From: an uncultured Propionibacteriaceae bacterium | GTDB taxonomy: Bacteria > Actinomycetota > Actinomycetes > Propionibacteriales > Propionibacteriaceae | Direction: 5' to 3' | NCBI GenBank assembly: GCA_937859105.1 | Contig: CALMAD010000096.1 | Location: forward strand, 1 to 12,162 | DNA length: 12,162 nucleotides | In this document: positions 1 to 7,100 of the stretch, piece by piece | Layout: every line of letters starts with the position of its first letter | Numbering within the stretch: position 1 is the stretch's first letter | Made by a program: the position numbers and the translations under genes | The notes under the pieces: generated by a model | The model's input: the letters and a program-made list of their open reading frames with translations, nothing else | Databases searched by the model: none | What the model was told of the DNA's origin: nothing

Positions 1-1
1 C

Positions 2-538
2 ACCTACGCCACGTGGTGGGTGCGTCAGTCGATCAGCCGTGGCATCGCGCAGCAGGGGCGCATAGTCCGGCTGCCCGTTCACGTCGCCGAGCAGATCAAC
101 CAGGTCTCGGCCACCCGGCGCACGCTCGAGCGTCGCCTCGGCCGCGAGCCGGAGGTCGTCGAGATCGCCGAGGAACTCGACATCGACGAGGAGAAGGTCA
201 TCGACCTGATCCGTCTCGCCCGCGAGCATGTCAGCCTCGACGCCCCGGTGGAGGAAGACGGCGACACCGCGCTCGGCGACCTGATCGCCCGCGACGCGAC
301 GCCCGGCCCCGACGAGATGGTGCTCGACGCGGAGGATCGGCAGCGGCTCGAAGCGCTGCTCGACTGCCTCGACGACCGTTCGGCCGACGTCGTCCGCCGC
401 CGCTACGGGCTGCTCGACGGCCGTCAGGCCAAGCTCGCCGACATCGCCGCCGTGTGGGGCATCACGGCCGAGCGCGTCCGGCAGATCGAGCGTCACGCGA
501 TCGCCAAGCTGCGTGACGAGAGCGCGCTGGCGGCCTGA
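2..538 (+). CDS. Sigma-70 family RNA polymerase sigma factor (group 1/2-like), 3' part only
   Basis: This is the C-terminal 178 residues of a primary-like sigma factor that directs core RNA polymerase to promoters; the 5' end lies outside the window. The visible part opens in region 2.4 (TYATWWVRQSI, residues 1-11), with the -10-contacting Gln at residue 9 and a Ser where RpoD has Thr440. Region 3.0 (RIVRLPVH, 20-27), region 3.1 (about 28-80), region 4.1 (about 115-140, with VVRRRYGLLDG) and the region 4.2 helix-turn-helix (144-163, ending ERVRQIE) follow. Region 4 and the TYATWW motif exclude ECF factors. Compared with SigA/HrdB and SigB, the protein stops soon after AKLR with a short DESALAA tail. 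Alanine 156 sits where the usual T-R-E-R motif has its first Arg. A group 2 (SigB/Hrd-like) factor is more likely than the housekeeping one, but without the N-terminus I leave the symbol empty. The next gene is convergent, 21 bases away. Confidence 0.93.
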   Translation, partial: TYATWWVRQSISRGIAQQGRIVRLPVHVAEQINQVSATRRTLERRLGREPEVVEIAEELDIDEEKVIDLIRLAREHVSLDAPVEEDGDTALGDLIARDATPGPDEMVLDAEDRQRLEALLDCLDDRSADVVRRRYGLLDGRQAKLADIAAVWGITAERVRQIERHAIAKLRDESALAA

Positions 539-559
539 CACCCCAGGCTCGCCGGCCCA

Positions 560-1423
560 TCAGAGGGGCTCGTCCGGTGTCGTCATCCGGATGAGCCCCT
601 CTTGTGCGCACGAGGCGCCGAGCGTCTTGCCGGCGTAGAGGCGTCCCATCGACAGCCCGAGCGCGTTCGAGGCGTTCGGGGACGCCTGGTCGTAGAGCAC
701 CCAGCGATCCGCCCGGATCGGGCGGTGGAACCACATCGAGTGGTTGATCGTGGCCACCTGCATCTGCGGGCTGTAGAAGTCCACCGGATGCGTAAGCGTG
801 CTGACGGCCAGGATCGTCAGGTCGCTCGCGTAGGCGAGCACCTGCTGGTGGACGCGCGGATCTGCCGGAAGGTCGTCGGCCGTCTTCACCCAGACGAGCA
901 GCCGGGCGTTGCGGTCGAGTTCGCTGGTCAGCGAGCTGTCGGCGTACCGGACGTCGAGCGCCGCCCACTCCTGCATCCACGCCCGCTTCGCCCGGCTCGA
1001 CCGGACCGCGAGCACGTCGGCCAACGGCGGGCAATCCTCGGGCGGGGGCGGCGGCTGGAAGGCGCTGATCTGGTGCTCGAACCCGTCCTCCGGGGTCTTG
1101 AACGACGCCGCCATCACGAAGATCGGCCGCCCCTCTTGCTCGGCGACCACGCGCCGGTTCGAGAACGACCCTCCGTCCAGCATCACCGAGACCTGATAGT
1201 CGATCGACGCCTTCGGCACCCCCGGCCTCAAGAAGTAGCCGGTCAGCGAGTGGCACAGCCGGCCGTCGGGGACGGTGGAGTACATCGCCGACAGCGCCTG
1301 GCCCATCACCTGCCCCCCGTAGGTGCGCTGCATCGTGGTCCGCGGATCCTGCCCGCGGTAGCGGAGATGGTCGACCTCCTCCAACTCGAGCAACTCGACC
1401 AATTCCTGGACCGTCTGTGGCAT
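560..1423 (-). CDS. tesB: Acyl-CoA thioesterase II (TesB)
   Basis: This is a double-hotdog thioesterase of 287 residues that hydrolyses acyl-CoA to free fatty acid and CoA in the cytoplasm; E. coli TesB is of similar size. The first hotdog includes GGQVMGQAL (36-44) and the LTGYFLRPG turn (60-68). The second holds the three residues of the TesB active site in their family contexts: Asp201 in YASDLTIL, Thr225 in ATINHSMWFHRP, and Gln274 in CAQEGL. The ATG at 1423 was chosen because homology begins there (VQELVELLELE). It lies behind a strong Shine-Dalgarno (GGAGG, 7-base spacing), and it overlaps the stop of the upstream PAC2 gene by one base (TGATG), so the two are probably one operon with coupled translation. 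An open frame continues upstream of this ATG but only as an out-of-frame reading of the PAC2 gene. Residues 124-128 form a five-proline run between the two halves. Confidence 0.95.
   Translation of the reverse strand: MPQTVQELVELLELEEVDHLRYRGQDPRTTMQRTYGGQVMGQALSAMYSTVPDGRLCHSLTGYFLRPGVPKASIDYQVSVMLDGGSFSNRRVVAEQEGRPIFVMAASFKTPEDGFEHQISAFQPPPPPEDCPPLADVLAVRSSRAKRAWMQEWAALDVRYADSSLTSELDRNARLLVWVKTADDLPADPRVHQQVLAYASDLTILAVSTLTHPVDFYSPQMQVATINHSMWFHRPIRADRWVLYDQASPNASNALGLSMGRLYAGKTLGASCAQEGLIRMTTPDEPL
562..602 (+). terminator. Hairpin terminator candidate of the sigma gene, inside tesB codons
   Basis: Positions 562-577 pair with 587-602: 16 pairs, one of them G-U, around a 9-base loop (578-586). 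The stem starts 23 bases after the sigma stop codon. It is made of the final codons and stop of the convergent tesB gene, so the same DNA also codes the end of tesB. Only a short TTGTG follows on the plus strand; actinobacterial terminators often lack a long U tract. On the minus strand it could also end the tesB message. Confidence 0.6.
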
Positions 1424-2319
1424 CAGGACCCCTCCCCCTCGTCGTCCCGTTCGGCGAGGAAGCGCTCCGCCGCCGCGCCGATCTCGTCCGCCGAGGGCAC
1501 CGACCGCTGCCCTTGCCGGGCCAGGTCGTCGTACTGCGCCTCCAGCGTCGCGATCAGCGCCGGCAGATCCTCGTCGCCGGCCATTTCGTTCTCCAACGCG
1601 TCCAGCGTCGCCTGCACCGTGCCCGCCAGCGGGTCGCGCGGCAGGACGAGGCCGGCGGCGTCCATCACGCGATCGAGCGCCGTCACCGTGGCGGGCGTGA
1701 ACGCGCCCTGCGCGAGGTAATGGGGCACGTAGGTGACGAACCCGCGGCCCAGCAAGCCGCGCTGGCCCGCCCGGTATTCGAGCAGCGTCGAGAAGCTGCC
1801 CGGCACCTGGACGCGCTCGAAGGGCATCGGGTTCTCCCCCACCAGCTCGGGCGACGTGGCGTGTGCGGTGACCAGAACCGGGCGCGTATGGGGGACGCCG
1901 AAGGGGGTGCCCGTCGCGGTGACGAACTGCGTCACGCCGAGCCGGCCGGCAAGGTCGAGAATGGCCGTGCAGGCGCGCTCCCACTGCGAGTCGGGCTCGG
2001 GCCCCTCGAGCAGCAGGAAGTCACGGCCGGCGTCGTCCGTCATGCGGTGCAGCACCAGGCGAGGCATCTCCACCTCGACCCAGGTGTTCACGTCGAACGT
2101 CATGGGCGGACGCCGCGAGCGATAGTCGTGCAGTTGGTCGCAGTCGAACTCGGCGACGACCTCGTGAGGGCACTGCATCAGCAGATGCTCGGCGAGGTTG
2201 CGGGAGACGCCGCCCGCATCCACGTAGCCCTGCAGGAGGTGCAGCATGACCGGTGCATGCCCGGCCACCACATCCCACTGGTCGGCGTTCGTGGTGTACA
2301 GCGCCTCGGGATCCAACAT
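1423..2319 (-). CDS. PAC2 family protein
   Basis: This 298-residue protein belongs to the PAC2 family, named after a eukaryotic proteasome assembly chaperone. Actinobacterial members are widespread but their biochemical role is not established. Family hallmarks are LLQGYVDAGGVSRNLAEHLL near the N-terminus (28-47), the acidic/aromatic block EVVAEFDCDQLHDYRSRRP (53-71), VTATGTPFGVPHTRP (133-147), and GLLGRGFVTYVPHYLAQ (188-204). The C-terminus carries the motif SADEIGAAAERFLAE (276-290). No signal peptide or membrane segment is visible, so it should be cytoplasmic. The ATG at 2319 fits because a TAGAGT -10 box lies 6 bases upstream, as in a leaderless gene. It heads the operon with tesB, but no shared pathway is known to me. 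Confidence 0.9.
   Translation of the reverse strand: MLDPEALYTTNADQWDVVAGHAPVMLHLLQGYVDAGGVSRNLAEHLLMQCPHEVVAEFDCDQLHDYRSRRPPMTFDVNTWVEVEMPRLVLHRMTDDAGRDFLLLEGPEPDSQWERACTAILDLAGRLGVTQFVTATGTPFGVPHTRPVLVTAHATSPELVGENPMPFERVQVPGSFSTLLEYRAGQRGLLGRGFVTYVPHYLAQGAFTPATVTALDRVMDAAGLVLPRDPLAGTVQATLDALENEMAGDEDLPALIATLEAQYDDLARQGQRSVPSADEIGAAAERFLAERDDEGEGS
1431..1439 (-). promoter_or_regulatory. Ribosome binding site of tesB inside the PAC2 gene
   Basis: The minus strand reads AGGGGGAGG here, 7 bases before the tesB ATG at 1423. It overlaps the last codons (EGEGS region) of the PAC2 gene. Its quality fixes the tesB start and supports reinitiation by ribosomes finishing the upstream gene. Confidence 0.65.
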
Positions 2320-2325
2320 GGCGTC

Positions 2326-2331
2326 ACTCTA
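2326..2331 (-). promoter_or_regulatory. -10 box of a probable leaderless promoter for the PAC2-tesB operon
   Basis: The minus strand reads TAGAGT, matching TAnnnT, and ends 6 bases before the ATG at 2319. The usual 7-base distance puts the transcription start on the A of that ATG. No clear -35 hexamer and no Shine-Dalgarno are present, which is common for leaderless actinobacterial promoters. Confidence 0.5.
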
Positions 2332-2466
2332 CTGCCCGGGAACGACACGGCCGGGAGGTCGACGTCCGCGATGAGCGAGAGAAGTAACCGGGCTGCCGGT
2401 GGACCAGCAAGGACGGGCCAGCGCGGGCGGCCGCGATCAAGGGGTGGGATGGCTGGCGAGAATGTT

Positions 2467-2498
2467 CGGAGGGGCCGGTGCCTGGTCCGGCCCCTCCG
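2467..2498. repeat. Perfect 12-bp inverted repeat (hairpin) between divergent genes
   Basis: CGGAGGGGCCGG at 2467-2478 pairs perfectly with CCGGCCCCTCCG at 2487-2498 around the 8-base loop at 2479-2486; G-U pairs could lengthen it slightly. It looks like a rho-independent terminator stem but no annotated gene ends nearby: the PAC2 gene starts 148 bases to its left and the P450 gene 260 bases to its right. Neither side has a strong T run. It could end an unannotated small transcript, shield one gene from the other's antisense transcription, or bind a protein. Confidence 0.6.
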
Positions 2499-2744
2499 GG
2501 CGGGGTAGTGCCGATGTCCAAACTACGGGGCTCGGGGGACGTCCGACAGCGGCGTCCGGAGGCTCGCGACGAAAGGCGGAGCCAGACGGCACTTTGGTAC
2601 CGAGGAACATCCCGGCGTCCGGCAGAAGTGCCCTGATCAAGCCGGAATGTTTCCGAGCTAGCGTGAGCTTGCGGGCGCGGCCGCCCGGAGGAGCGCGGTC
2701 CCGTCCACGATCCCGAATCGCCGGTGATCGGGGGCTGTCCGCGA

Positions 2745-2750
2745 CAAGAT
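2745..2750 (+). promoter_or_regulatory. Possible -10 box of the P450 gene
   Basis: CAAGAT resembles the actinobacterial -10 consensus and stands 7 bases before the ATG at 2758, the position expected for a leaderless start. It overlaps the alternative ATG at 2749. No convincing -35 is seen. Confidence 0.35.
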
Positions 2751-2757
2751 GGGCACC

Positions 2758-3879
2758 ATGTCCGACGAGCCCGCACCGCACGAGTCCCCCGATGCGCCGC
2801 CGCGCATCAGCCCCAGCCCCGTCAGGCGAGACGAGCGGGGCACGTGGACGCTGACCTCCCACGCCGACGTCCAGGGGGCGGCGCTGGACGATCGCACGTT
2901 CAGCAACGCGGCGTCCCGCTTTCTGCAGGTTCCGAACGGCCTCGACGGGCCGACGCACACCGCCTACCGGGCGCTGGTCGAGGAGTTCTTCACGGCCCAT
3001 CGCATGGACGCCGTCGAGCCCGAGCTGCGTCGCGTGTCGGCCGAACTCGTGGAGGCCCTGGACGTGCCGGGCTCGCTGGACGCGGTCGAGGCGGGCGCCC
3101 GCTACGCGGGGCGCGCCCAGAGCGTCTGGCTGGGCTGGCGGGCCGACCTCGAGGAGGACCTTCTCGCCTGGATGCGGGACAACCACGCGGCGACCCGCTC
3201 GGGCGACCGGGCCCGGACGGCCGAGGTGGCCGAGCGGTTCGACGCGATCATCCGGTCGCTGCTGGCGGAGCGTCGCGGCGTCGCGGGCGTCCCGGTGGAC
3301 ATCACCGCCGAACTGATGAACACGACCGTCCTCGGGAAGCCGCTGCGGGAGGAGGAGATCGTCTCGATCCTGCGCAACTGGACCGGCGGCGACCTCGGCT
3401 CGATGGCCCTGTGCGCGGGCGTGGTGTGCGCCTACCTGGCCGATCATCCCGAAGTGCAGACACGGCTCCGCAACGGCGTGAGCGACCGCGAGTTCGACGC
3501 GGTGGTCGACGAGATCCTGCGGATCGACGACCCGTTCGTCGCCAACCGCCGCGTCGCCACCGCGGACGTCTGCCTCGGCGGGCAGCAGATCGCCGCCGGG
3601 GACCGGCTGAGCCTGCACTGGCGCGCCGCGAACCGCGACCCGAAGATCTTCGACGACCCGGACGCCTTCGATCCCGACGCCCACGCTCCGTACAACCTCG
3701 TCTACGGCATCGGGAAGCACGTGTGCCCGGGGCGTCCCCTCGCGACGCTGGAACTGCGCGTCTTCGTGCGCGCGCTGCTGGCCGCGACGTCCGCGATCGA
3801 GTCGGATCCGGAGCGCTCCCGCGAACGCGAGCAGCCGCCGGTGGGCGGCTACGCGGTCGTGCCGCTGCGGCTTCGCTGA
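2758..3879 (+). CDS. Cytochrome P450 with atypical I-helix
   Basis: This heme monooxygenase-fold protein of 373 residues is cytosolic and slightly shorter than typical bacterial CYPs (about 400). The heme-binding loop is YGIGKHVCPG (316-325) with Cys323 as axial ligand and Tyr in place of the usual first Phe. The K-helix ExxR is EILR (252-255), and RDPKIFDDPDAFDPD (293-307) is the usual segment before the heme loop. The I-helix reads NWTGGDLGSMAL (207-218): the acidic residue of the usual A/G-G-x-D/E-T-T is kept as Asp212, but the oxygen-activating Thr is replaced by Leu213. No ferredoxin, reductase or partner enzyme adjoins it, so the substrate cannot be inferred. ATG 2758 is preferred because a CAAGAT box precedes it and overlaps the other candidate, ATG 2749 (three residues longer); neither has a good ribosome site. 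Confidence 0.92.
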   Translation: MSDEPAPHESPDAPPRISPSPVRRDERGTWTLTSHADVQGAALDDRTFSNAASRFLQVPNGLDGPTHTAYRALVEEFFTAHRMDAVEPELRRVSAELVEALDVPGSLDAVEAGARYAGRAQSVWLGWRADLEEDLLAWMRDNHAATRSGDRARTAEVAERFDAIIRSLLAERRGVAGVPVDITAELMNTTVLGKPLREEEIVSILRNWTGGDLGSMALCAGVVCAYLADHPEVQTRLRNGVSDREFDAVVDEILRIDDPFVANRRVATADVCLGGQQIAAGDRLSLHWRAANRDPKIFDDPDAFDPDAHAPYNLVYGIGKHVCPGRPLATLELRVFVRALLAATSAIESDPERSREREQPPVGGYAVVPLRLR

Positions 3880-3888
3880 GCATCCGAG

Positions 3889-3916
3889 CCCGCAACGGCC
3901 CGGCTGCCGGTGCGGG
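3889..3916 (+). terminator. Hairpin terminator candidate after the P450 gene
   Basis: CCCGCA-A-CGGC (3889-3899) pairs with GCCG-G-TGCGGG (3906-3916), ten pairs with one A-G mismatch around a 6-base loop. It begins 10 bases after the P450 stop. There is no U tract. Confidence 0.45.
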
Positions 3917-3967
3917 ACGTCCTCCGACGTGGGGCATCAGGGCCCGTCCTGGAAGCGTGAGCGGGCA

Positions 3968-4009
3968 ATGCTGTGGTTTGCCCACGAGGTGTGAGCAAGC
4001 CACAGGCAT
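3968..4009. repeat. Imperfect inverted repeat between convergent P450 and hrpA genes
   Basis: Positions 3968-3981 pair with 3995-4009: 14 pairs including one G-U, one bulged base (4006) and a 13-base loop. An alternative shorter hairpin, GGGCAA (3963-3968) with TTGCCC (3978-3983), uses part of the same left arm, so the two folds exclude each other. It may act as a bidirectional terminator or roadblock between the convergent genes; no gene is seen here. Confidence 0.4.
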
Positions 4010-4079
4010 CGGCGTGCCTCCTCTCGGACGGCGAACCGCCGGCGGCAGGAGCTGACGCCCAGCGCCGGCGTCCGGAGCC

Positions 4080-4109
4080 GCCCATCTTCATGGGCAGGTC
4101 ACGCCCATG
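4080..4109 (-). terminator. Hairpin terminator candidate after hrpA
   Basis: CATGGGC (4089-4095) pairs perfectly with GCCCATG (4103-4109) around a 7-base loop, starting 38 bases after the hrpA stop on the minus strand. A second copy of GCCCAT (4080-4085) can pair with the same ATGGGC (4090-4095) around CTTC, so two hairpins compete. No long U tract is present. Confidence 0.45.
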
Positions 4110-4147
4110 CCAGAAGGCCGGCGCTCAGGCGAGCAGGGACGCCACTC

Positions 4148-7100
4148 TCACCCGAGCGCCGCGATCGCGGCGCGGACGCGCTTGGCGGAGACCGGCTGGG
4201 CAGTCCCCAACGACTGGGCGAAGAGGCTCACGCGCAACTCCTCGAGCAGCCAGCCCACCTCGACGGCCTCCGTCGGCAGGTCGCCGACGTCGTAGCGGTC
4301 TACGGCGGCGGCGTAGGCGTCCTCCAGGTCGGTGATCACACCGAGGTTCTGCGCCTCGCGGGCGGGATGCGTTCGCCAACCCTCGATGCGGCGCTCGATG
4401 GCGTGGACGTACCGCTCGAGGCGTCCGAAGTGGGGCTCTGGCGTCGCGGCGACGAAGCCCGGGAACACCAGGTTGCCGAGTTGGGCGCGGACGTCGCCGA
4501 CCGAGTCGTCGTCCGGACGCCCCTGCAGGGCCCGTTCGACCGCCTGCGTCCGGACGAGGACCCGCCCGGTCGTCGCGACGATGCGCTGCATGGCGTCCGC
4601 GGCGTCGGGACGTACCGCGTCCACAGCGCGCCGGAAGGCGTCGGCATCCCGGACGGCGTCGGCGTCGACGCCCTTGGCGAGCAGCAGCGCCCCGGTCGCG
4701 GCGAGGCGGGCGTCCGCGAGGGCCGCGTTCGTGCTCGGGTAAGGCCCCGCGGCGAGCGCGAACTTCGTCTCGTTGCCCATGCGCGCGAACACCGATTTCG
4801 TCGGGTCGGGGCTCGCGAGGGTGACGAGCCTCCGCAACCCGGACGCCTGCCACCGGCGCGCCCGCTCGCGCGTGTTCGCCACCTTCACCCCGACCGACGT
4901 CGTCTGGTCGACCAGGGCGGGGTACCCCAGCAGAGGCGACCCGCCCCCGGCGAGCTCGACTTCCTCGGGCAGCGTCCCGAACTCCCACGACGTCGCCCCC
5001 GCGTGTGTCACGCCGGGCGCCGCTCGATTCAGCCGCGCGTTCAGCGCGGGCGCGAACTGCTTGCGCAGGGCACCGAAGTCCTTGCCAGAGCCCAGTTCAG
5101 ATGCCGCCGGCGGCTTCGTCGCGTCCGTCACGACGTACGTGACGCGCAGATGCTCGGGGACGGCATCCACGTCGAACTCGGACGCCTCGACCGGCCGCCC
5201 CGACAGCGCGGTCAACGCGCGGGCCAACGCCTCGGGGAACGGCTCGCCGGGCCGCGGCTCGCCCAGGTGCTCGACGGCGCGGCGTCCCCAGTCCGGGGCG
5301 GGCACGAAATGCACCCGCTGCTGCTTGGGCAGCCGCCGGATCATCTCGGTCGCGAGCTCGGCGCGCAGGCCCGGCACCTGCCAGGAGAAGGGGGCGGCGT
5401 CCACCTGGTTGAGGACGGAGACGTCCAGGTCGACGGACACCCCGTCGCTCTGCGTGCCGGGGTCGAACGTGTAGCTGACCGGGACGTCGGTGCCGCCGAC
5501 GGTCCAGACCTCCGGGAAATCACCGGAGTCGACCTCGTCGGCGTCGGCGTCCAGGACGTCGTCCATCGTCAGGTCGAGCACGTGCTCGTCGCGCCGCCGC
5601 TGGTCGCGCCACCAGCGGTCGAAATGGGCGACGGTGGTGATGCCCGCCGGGACGCGCGCGTCGTAGAACGCGTAGATCGCGGCGTCGTCGACGACGAGGT
5701 CGCGGCGCCGGGTGCGCTCCTCCAGGTCTTCGGCCTCGCGCCGGACGCGCTCGTTCCGCGCGAAGAAGTGGTGCCGCGTCCGCCACTGCCCCTCGACGAG
5801 GGCGGAGCGGATGAACACCTCCCGCGCCACGACCGGGTCGATGCGCCCATAGCTCACCGTGCGGTCGGCGACGATCGGGACGCCGAGCAGGCTCACCTTC
5901 TCCGTCGCGACGCACTGGCCCGCCGACGCCGACCAGCGCGGCTCGGAGTAGCTGCGCTTCAGCAGGTGCTCGCCGACCTGCTCGACCCACTCGGGCCGGA
6001 TCGGCGCGACCGTCCGCGCCCACAACCGCGATGTCTCGACCAGTTCGACCGCCATCACGAGCTCGGGCGTGGCCTTCGCGGCCGCCGAGCCCGGCTGGAT
6101 GGCGAACCGGACGCCGCGCGCCCCCACGTACTCGGGAATCGGACGCCGCCCCCGGCGCGGCCCGCGGTTCTCCCGCGCCGTCGTCCGGACGTCGATGAGC
6201 CCCACGTGCGACAGCAGGCCCGCCAGCACACTGCGGTGGATGCCGTCCCAGTCGATCGGCGCCCGCCCGGCCGTCTCCCCCGTCGCCTCCCCGCCCTTCG
6301 GCGTCCCGGACGCCTTCTCCGCCGCCCGGCCGCGGCGTCCGCGCTTGCCGGACGGGGACTCCGCCTGATCGCGCCCCCCGGACGCCCGCTCACGGCGTCC
6401 GCCCATCTTCAGGTCGCGGGTCGCCTCGCGGAGCTGGGTCGTCAGGTCTTGCCACTCACGGATGCGCAGGAAGCTCAGGTACTCGTCGCGGCACAACCGG
6501 CGAAAGGCGCTGCCGGAGAGCTCGCGGCGGCGTCCGCGGAGGTACTTCCACAGGCGCAGCAACGCGGCGATGTCGGACGCGTCCCGCTCGGCGTCGTCAC
6601 CACCGGCCTCCAGCGGACGCCAGAACCGCCGGTGCAGGCCGTCCGCCTCGGCCTGGTGCTCGGCCGGACGCTCCCGCACGTCGGGGATCGCCAGCCCGGC
6701 GACGATCGCGGTGGCGTCCTTCAGGCAGCCCTCCTCGGACGCCTGCACCAGCATGCGCCCGAGCCGCGGGTCGACGGGCAGTTGAGCCAGCAGGCGTCCG
6801 GTGGGCGTCAGCCGGACGCCCGCGTCCCCGCGCTCGTGCGGCTCCAGCGCATTCAGCTCGGTGAGCAGCCGCAGCCCGTCGCGGACCTGCGCGGCGTCCG
6901 GCGCCTCGACGAACGGGAACCGCTCGATCGGGCCGAGCCGCGCCTCGGCCATCTGGAGGATGACGCTGGCGAGGTTCGTGCGGAGGATCTCGGGCTCGGT
7001 GAACTCGGGCCGGGCCTCGAAATCCTCCTGCGAGTACAGGCGGACGCAGATGCCCGGGCCGACGCGGCCACAGCGGCCCGCGCGCTGGTTGGCGGACGCC

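Larger units (their letters stand above)
2320..2757. other. 438-base intergenic region between divergent PAC2 and P450 genes
   Basis: The open frames crossing this stretch are Arg/Pro/Gly-rich, have no recognisable family content and mostly run antisense or out of frame into the neighbours, so I call it non-coding. It holds -10-like boxes at both ends and a strong 12-bp inverted repeat at 2467-2498. Weaker dyads are 2588-2594 with 2626-2632, 2643-2655, and 2672-2687. It is unusually long compared with the other gaps here, so an undetected small RNA or a binding region for a regulator is possible. Confidence 0.6.

Noticed and set aside
1424..1984. Upstream extension of tesB to 474 codons
   Set aside because: The added part is an out-of-frame reading of the PAC2 gene, which has convincing homology, and the TesB family begins at the ATG at 1423 with a good ribosome site.
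2399..2854. A possible small gene between PAC2 and the P450
   Set aside because: The translation has no family resemblance, is Arg/Gly/Ser-rich, and overlaps the P450 start out of frame.
2437..3720. A 427-codon minus-strand open frame over the P450
   Set aside because: Mirror of the P450, which has the heme loop and ExxR on the plus strand.
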